Source of the DNA: Pseudomonadota bacterium
GTDB lineage: Bacteria > Pseudomonadota > Gammaproteobacteria > Burkholderiales > Nitrosomonadaceae
Length of the DNA: 6,862 nt
Assembly: GCA_018240935.1 (NCBI GenBank)
Contig: JAFEEV010000025.1
Location: forward strand, 1 to 6,862
Direction: 5' to 3'
The stretch's first letter is position 1, and every line of letters begins with the position of its first letter. The notes below the pieces were generated by a model, which was not told the DNA's origin, made no database searches, and saw nothing but the letters and a program-made list of their open reading frames with translations. Below are positions 1 through 4,001 of this stretch, one piece after another. The translations under genes were made by a program, and so were the position numbers.

Positions 1-23
1 CTCTGAAAAACTACTGCGCTCGA

Positions 24-105
24 TCATGCTGTGTTGAAATCAGACTCAAAATGCTCATTTACATCTTGTAAACTGCGCTTTTTCATCTGATTTCGCCTTG
101 CCTGA
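24..105. repeat. Long imperfect inverted repeat (REP-like) downstream of sixA
   Basis: The two arms are symmetric about base 65. The core is TTTACA (58-63), a 3-base loop TCT, then TGTAAA (67-72). AAAA at 48-51 pairs with TTTT at 79-82. GAAATCAGA (36-44) pairs perfectly with TCTGATTTC (86-94). With a one-base shift, TCATGC (24-29) faces GCCTGA (100-105) with one mismatch. Unpaired stretches between these blocks would form internal loops. The element starts 11 bases past the sixA stop, so it could act as a transcript-end structure or be a dispersed intergenic repeat. There is no long T tract after the core on either strand, which argues against a simple intrinsic terminator. I have an unverified recollection of similar sequences in other proteobacterial intergenic regions. 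The symmetry is seen directly; the class is inferred. Confidence 0.55.
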
Positions 106-115
106 CCGTCGCTCG

Positions 116-646
116 CTACCTTTTCCAGAACTTCCCTAGTTCTTTCGGTCTGATCAGGTATTGCAACTGCGCCTGATGAGCATTTGCCGAGATGGCGGCA
201 GCGCCGAAATCCAGTACGGCAAGTGCAGCGGTGGTAAGTAATTTGCCGGATTGACCGGCAGGCGGAGGGGTGTTGGACAAATGACAAAGCAATTGATCCA
301 GACCGGGATTGTGGCCGATGATGAGGAGGGTGCGGATGCCTTGGCCGTATTGCTGGATCAGCGCGATCAGATCGGGTAATGATGCCTCGTAGATTTTACT
401 GTCCCAAAGCATGCTTTTCTGCGGCAAGTTCAGTTGCTCGAGCACCAATTGGCCGGTTTGTTTGGCCCGCAGCGCCGGTGAGCACAGAATCTGGCCGATA
501 TGAAATTGCTGCTGTTTCAGCCATTGCCCCATTTGTTTTGCAGCTTTCCTGCCGCGTGCTGTCAGCGGCCGGTCGAAATCCGGACGGCCTTCCTCGCTCC
601 AATCCGACTTGGCATGCCGCATGATGATCAGCCGGTGTTTTTGCAT
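116..646 (-). CDS. sixA: SixA-type phosphohistidine phosphatase
   Basis: This 176-residue protein belongs to the histidine phosphatase (phosphoglycerate mutase-like) superfamily, SixA branch. Members are small cytoplasmic enzymes that remove phosphate from phosphohistidine on proteins; E. coli SixA (161 residues) acts on phosphotransfer proteins. The N-terminal IIMRHAKS places Arg10 and the nucleophile His11 in RHA form, which is usual for SixA relatives in place of RHG. Further active-site matches are CSPALRAKQT (Arg60), YEAS (Glu87) and IIGHNPGLDQL (His112). The C-terminal IRPKELGKFWKR also fits the family. The ATG at 646 gives a start three residues before the first strand; no clear Shine-Dalgarno precedes it and the stop is TAG. 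The gene is divergent from ppx across 46 bases. The physiological target cannot be told from sequence; the family call is secure. Confidence 0.93.
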   Translation of the reverse strand: MQKHRLIIMRHAKSDWSEEGRPDFDRPLTARGRKAAKQMGQWLKQQQFHIGQILCSPALRAKQTGQLVLEQLNLPQKSMLWDSKIYEASLPDLIALIQQYGQGIRTLLIIGHNPGLDQLLCHLSNTPPPAGQSGKLLTTAALAVLDFGAAAISANAHQAQLQYLIRPKELGKFWKR

Positions 647-692
647 GGATTGGTCTATAAAACGAGTTCATCGATTTACATATTATCCCCTT
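647..692. promoter_or_regulatory. Divergent sixA/ppx control region
   Basis: These 46 AT-rich bases separate the two divergent start codons and must hold at least part of both promoters. On the minus strand GATAAT (682-687) is a 5/6 match to a -10 box and would start sixA RNA about 30 bases before its ATG, but no good -35 lies 16-18 bases upstream. On the plus strand TATAAA (656-661) and TATTAT (681-686) are candidate -10 boxes for ppx, again without a convincing -35. Neither start codon has an AGGAG-like sequence. The role is inferred from position; the individual boxes are weak. Confidence 0.4.
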
Positions 693-2189
693 ATGGCGCC
701 GAACATGGATGAATCTTACGCAGCGGTGGATTTAGGTTCCAACAGTTTCCACATGATTGTAGCCAATTGGACGGATGGCCGTCTGCAGACTATCGATCGC
801 ATGAAAGAGATGGTGCGCTTGGCTTCGGGACTGAACGACAAGCAGGAATTGACGAAAGAATCCATGCAACAGGCGCTGGAATGCTTGCAGCGCTTTGGCC
901 AGCGCATCCGTGAAATTCCCCATGTGAACGTGCGCGCCGTCGGCACGAATACGCTGCGTCAGGCGCGCAACGGCGCGGATTTTTTGCTGCAAGCGCATCA
1001 GGCGCTGGGACATCCGATCGAAATCATTGCCGGGCGTGAAGAAGCCAGGCTCATTTATTCCGGTGTTGCGCATACGTTGTACGATGAAGTGAATCAACGT
1101 CTGGTGATCGACATCGGCGGCGGCAGCACGGAACTGATCATCGGCAAGGGGTTCGACACCTACCAAACGGAAAGTTTGTATATGGGGTGCGTCAATATGA
1201 GTCAGCGTTTTTTCGACGACGGCAAGATTAAAGCTAAGAAAATGCGCAAAGCCATTCTTTTTGCGATGCAGGAGCTGGAATCGCTGGAAACGGCGTACAA
1301 AAAAATGGGCTGGGATTACGCCCTGGGCTCTTCCGGCACCATCATTGCCATACGGGATGTGGTGCAAGCGCAGGGCTGGTGCGACTCAGGGATTACCATG
1401 CCGGCGTTGACGCAATTGCTGGATGCGATGGATGCGATCGGCGATAGCGCGCTGCTCGATTTTGCCGGTTTGTCGGAGCGCAGAAAACCGGTGTTCGCCA
1501 GCGGTGTGTCGATCCTGTACGGTATTTTCGAAGCGCTCAACCTGAAAAAGATCGACGTATCCGAGGGCGCGCTGCGCGAAGGCTTGCTGTACGATCTGAT
1601 CGGCCGGGTGCACGACGAAGATATCAGGGACCAGACGATCATGGCGATGGCGCAACGGTACAATGCCGATTTGGAACAAGCAGCCCGGGTAACAGAAACG
1701 GCCGGAAACTTTTTTCATCAGGTAAAAACCGCGTGGGAATTGGATGAAAAGAACGATCTGAAATTGTTGCGCTGGGGTGCTTACCTGCATGAAATCGGTT
1801 TGTCGGTCGCACATAATCAATATCACCGGCATGGCGCTTATCTCACCGCCAACTCCGACTTGGCCGGATTCTCGCGCCAGGAGCAAATGAAGCTGGCCGT
1901 GCTGGTGCGCAGCCACCGGCGCAAATTTCCCGTGGAAGAATTCGAATCGGTCGCCGTGCCATTGCGAACCTCCATCATGCGTTTGTGCGTTTTGTTAAGG
2001 CTGGCGGTGGTGTTGCATCGAAGCCGCTCCAACGCCAGTCTGCCGGAAATTCTGTTGTATGTGAATAAAAACCGGGTGAATTTGGATTTTCCGGCAGGTT
2101 GGCTCGATCAACACCCTTTGACGCTGATTGATCTCATGACAGAACAGGATTTTCTGCAAGCCGCTGACATCAAGCTATCCTTTCATTAA
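693..2189 (+). CDS. ppx: Exopolyphosphatase, Ppx/GppA family
   Basis: The 498-residue protein is close to E. coli Ppx (513) and GppA (494). These enzymes release phosphate from the end of polyphosphate chains; GppA also converts pppGpp to ppGpp. The actin-like ATPase fold motifs are intact: phosphate-1 loop AVDLGSNSFHM (residues 11-21), AVGTNTLRQARN (82-93), catalytic-glutamate region IIAGREEARLI (111-121), phosphate-2 loop VIDIGGGSTEL (138-148) and ALGSSGTI (210-217). From about residue 315 comes the all-helical HD-like C-terminal domain, with LHEIGL (365-370) and HRHGAYL (378-384). The ATG at 693 is chosen because it leaves eight residues before the first conserved strand, like E. coli. ATG 705 is an alternative, while the TTG at 609 would run into sixA. 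No Shine-Dalgarno is visible. Ppx and GppA cannot be separated safely by eye; the symbol is the likelier choice. Confidence 0.93.
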   Translation: MAPNMDESYAAVDLGSNSFHMIVANWTDGRLQTIDRMKEMVRLASGLNDKQELTKESMQQALECLQRFGQRIREIPHVNVRAVGTNTLRQARNGADFLLQAHQALGHPIEIIAGREEARLIYSGVAHTLYDEVNQRLVIDIGGGSTELIIGKGFDTYQTESLYMGCVNMSQRFFDDGKIKAKKMRKAILFAMQELESLETAYKKMGWDYALGSSGTIIAIRDVVQAQGWCDSGITMPALTQLLDAMDAIGDSALLDFAGLSERRKPVFASGVSILYGIFEALNLKKIDVSEGALREGLLYDLIGRVHDEDIRDQTIMAMAQRYNADLEQAARVTETAGNFFHQVKTAWELDEKNDLKLLRWGAYLHEIGLSVAHNQYHRHGAYLTANSDLAGFSRQEQMKLAVLVRSHRRKFPVEEFESVAVPLRTSIMRLCVLLRLAVVLHRSRSNASLPEILLYVNKNRVNLDFPAGWLDQHPLTLIDLMTEQDFLQAADIKLSFH

Positions 2190-2190
2190 A

Positions 2191-2202
2191 CCGTTGCAAC
2201 GG
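2191..2202. repeat. Perfect 12-bp palindrome after ppx
   Basis: CCGTTGCAACGG is a perfect palindrome beginning one base after the ppx stop. It has no loop and no following T run, so it is a poor intrinsic terminator; a protein-binding site or weak RNA hairpin is possible. A gapless 6+6 palindrome is not expected often in a 162-base gap (roughly 0.04 by chance under equal base use). Confidence 0.5.
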
Positions 2203-2223
2203 ATTGCTTGAAATTACATGTGG

Positions 2224-2246
2224 AGTTCATCGCAAACTATTGAACT
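2224..2246. promoter_or_regulatory. Inverted repeat overlapping candidate -35 (possible operator)
   Basis: AGTTCA (2224-2229) and TGAACT (2241-2246) form a perfect 6-bp inverted repeat with an 11-base spacer. The right arm covers the proposed -35 box TTGAAC of the LysM-FecR gene, a usual place for a repressor. A dyad this short with free spacing is expected about once by chance in this gap, so support comes only from its position. Confidence 0.2.
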
Positions 2247-2268
2247 TATGGGTTATGGGCGCTAGACT
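2240..2268 (+). promoter_or_regulatory. Candidate sigma70 promoter for the LysM-FecR/CHASE2 operon
   Basis: TTGAAC (2240-2245, 4/6 to TTGACA) and TAGACT (2263-2268, 4/6 to TATAAT) lie 17 bases apart, the optimal spacing. Transcription would begin near 2275, leaving a leader of about 77 bases before the ATG at 2352. The spacer is mostly two tandem TTATGGG heptamers (2246-2252, 2253-2259). It is the best-spaced pair I found in the gap; it is not proof of activity. Confidence 0.4.
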
Positions 2269-2340
2269 GCTGCATTTTTCGATGCCGGAATGACGGATTT
2301 CTTTGTGTTCAAAGTTTTACCCAATGATGTTCCAATGAGA

Positions 2341-2346
2341 AAGGGG
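2341..2346 (+). promoter_or_regulatory. Ribosome binding site of the LysM-FecR gene
   Basis: AAGGGG, preceded by GAG, lies five bases before the ATG at 2352. It is the only clear Shine-Dalgarno among the four genes here. It supports the start at 2352 over the out-of-frame ATG at 2347, and because the next gene overlaps and has none of its own, it probably drives translation of both. Confidence 0.7.
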
Positions 2347-2351
2347 ATGGC

Positions 2352-4001
2352 ATGCAATTAGGAAAACTTGCGCGCCGGTTTGGTGGGATCTGCGGCATAG
2401 CATTGTTTCTGCTTATGATTCTATCGGCCTCTGCGGCTGCTGAAGAATGGATTTATACCGTCCGGCCCGGCGATAATTTGTGGAATCTGACGGAACGCCA
2501 CCTCAAAAGCATGGACTACGTGCCGCAATTGCAGCAACTCAATGGCGTAAAAAATCCCTACGTGATACCGCCCGGCACCCAATTGCGCATTCCGGTGGCC
2601 TGGGCCAAGGTGAACAACACATCGGCGCGGGTGCTGAGCGTGTATGGCGCAGCGGCCGTGTTGCGCGAGAATCAAGAGCGCATACCGGTCGAACAGGGCA
2701 TGCAATTGCTGATCGGCGATGAGATACACAGCGGCAACGATGCTTTCGTGACGGTGGAGTTCGCCGACAGCTCGCATATGCGGGTGCAGGAAAATACCCG
2801 ATTGCGTTTCGACAACATGCGCATCTTCGGCGATCACGGTTTGACCGATACCTTGATTGATTTGCAACAGGGGCGCACGGAAAGCACGGTGCCGGAGAAA
2901 TCCGGAAAAGCCACGCGCTTCAGGATCAAAACGCCGTCCGCGATCAGTTCGGTACGCGGCACGGATTTTCGCGTCGGCGTCATTGAGGCGCAACCGGGCA
3001 CCAGCAGTGAGGTGCTGGCGGGTAAAGTCGAGGTCGCGGGCGGCAAAAGAAATGTCAAAGTGCCGGCCGGTTACGGCACGATGACCGCGCAGGGCATGGC
3101 GCCGGTAGCGCCGGTCAAGCTGTTGCCGCCGCCGGATCTGTCCGGGACGGCGCGTTATTATCAGAGTTTGCCGCTGGTGATTAAATTCAATCCGCTGGCG
3201 GGTGCGCACGCATACCGGGCGCAAATTGCCGCAGACCGGGATTTCAAAAATCTGCGGTCGGAATTTACCACGCCGAGCCTGCCTTTCCGCGACGGCGAAA
3301 TTCCCGATGGGGACTACTGGCTGAGGGTTCGCGGCATTGACCGCTTGTCGATCGAAGGCAAGGATGAGGTCATTCCATTCGCGCTCAATGCCTATCCGGA
3401 AGCGCCTTTTATTCTCGCACCGCTGCCCGGCGGTATGGCGGAGCCGGAGCAGCAGCAATTCAAATGGGCGGCGCAAACCGATGTATCGCATTATGCGATC
3501 ATGATCAGTAAGGATGCCGATTTTTCGACCGCACTGTATTTTAACCCCGAGATCAAGGAAAACAGCGTGACGTTATCCGAATCGCTCGCTCCCGGCCATT
3601 ATTTCTGGCGTATTTTTTCAGTTTCGGCGCGTGAAGGCGCGGGGCCGTTCAGCGACACTATGGCGTTCCGCGTGCCCTATCCCGCACCGGCGGTGGGTGA
3701 GGCGCAGCTCGACGACGGCAAAATGACATTCGCCTGGCGCGCCGCCGAGGAAGGTCAGCGTTTCCAGTTCCAGTTTGCGCGCGATCGCGAATTCACCAGC
3801 ATTATTCATGAGGAATCGACCGCCGCTTCGCAGCTGACGATCGCAAAACCGGACAGCGGCACCTATTATCTCCGCATCAAAACCATCGAATCGGACGGTT
3901 TTGAAGGGCCGTGGGGAAAACCGCAAGCGGTTGAAGTTCCATTCGGTATTTCCTACTGGTTCATGCTGCTTATGTTGTTGCCGCTGCTTGTGCTGATATG
4001 A
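2352..4001 (+). CDS. Secreted LysM-FecR domain protein with Fn3-like repeats and C-terminal membrane helix
   Basis: The 549-residue protein begins with a Sec signal peptide (about 1-30; KLARR, a hydrophobic core, then SASAAA before EE). A LysM domain follows (about 33-82: YTVRPGDNLWNLTERH to PGTQLRIP), a fold that binds peptidoglycan glycan chains. A FecR-type beta domain spans about 115-240 (LLIGDEIHSGNDAFVTVEFAD, TPSAISSVRGTDFRV). Three Fn3-like repeats follow at about 260-347, 350-441 and 443-529. Each has a DRDF/DADF/DREF-like turn and a YWLRVRGID/YFWRIFSVS/YYLRIKTIE strand. The last 18 residues (532-549) are hydrophobic and end at the stop. It lacks the cytoplasmic part of a true FecR anti-sigma regulator, and no sigma factor is nearby. 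The stop TGA overlaps the ATG of the CHASE2 gene. Inferred role: a periplasmic, wall-contacting partner of that receptor. The ligand is unknown. Confidence 0.9.
   Translation: MQLGKLARRFGGICGIALFLLMILSASAAAEEWIYTVRPGDNLWNLTERHLKSMDYVPQLQQLNGVKNPYVIPPGTQLRIPVAWAKVNNTSARVLSVYGAAAVLRENQERIPVEQGMQLLIGDEIHSGNDAFVTVEFADSSHMRVQENTRLRFDNMRIFGDHGLTDTLIDLQQGRTESTVPEKSGKATRFRIKTPSAISSVRGTDFRVGVIEAQPGTSSEVLAGKVEVAGGKRNVKVPAGYGTMTAQGMAPVAPVKLLPPPDLSGTARYYQSLPLVIKFNPLAGAHAYRAQIAADRDFKNLRSEFTTPSLPFRDGEIPDGDYWLRVRGIDRLSIEGKDEVIPFALNAYPEAPFILAPLPGGMAEPEQQQFKWAAQTDVSHYAIMISKDADFSTALYFNPEIKENSVTLSESLAPGHYFWRIFSVSAREGAGPFSDTMAFRVPYPAPAVGEAQLDDGKMTFAWRAAEEGQRFQFQFARDREFTSIIHEESTAASQLTIAKPDSGTYYLRIKTIESDGFEGPWGKPQAVEVPFGISYWFMLLMLLPLLVLI

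Noticed and set aside
24..86. Minus-strand 20-codon frame starting MKKRSLQ, with a weak AAGG upstream
   Set aside because: It lies wholly within the inverted repeat and is explained by that element; no sign of a conserved peptide.
609..692. TTG start at 609 giving a 526-residue exopolyphosphatase
   Set aside because: It overlaps the sixA coding region by 38 bases, the extra 28 residues match nothing in the family, and the ATG at 693 gives the expected N-terminus.
1299..1305. A7 run in ppx as a possible programmed frameshift or slippage site
   Set aside because: The zero frame continues through conserved Ppx sequence and no alternative-frame product or stimulatory structure is evident.
732..1367. 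Minus-strand open frame (211 codons) opposite ppx
   Set aside because: It is the antisense of conserved Ppx motifs, with composition typical of shadow frames.
2301..2318. CTTTG-TGTT-CAAAG followed by TTTT in the LysM-FecR leader as a terminator or attenuator
   Set aside because: The stem is only five pairs with two G-C pairs and the T tract is four; too weak to support.
2421..3491. Long minus-strand open frame (356 codons) opposite the LysM-FecR gene
   Set aside because: It is rich in Arg and His with no recognisable domain, as expected of the antisense of a moderately GC-rich gene whose plus-strand product has clear domains.
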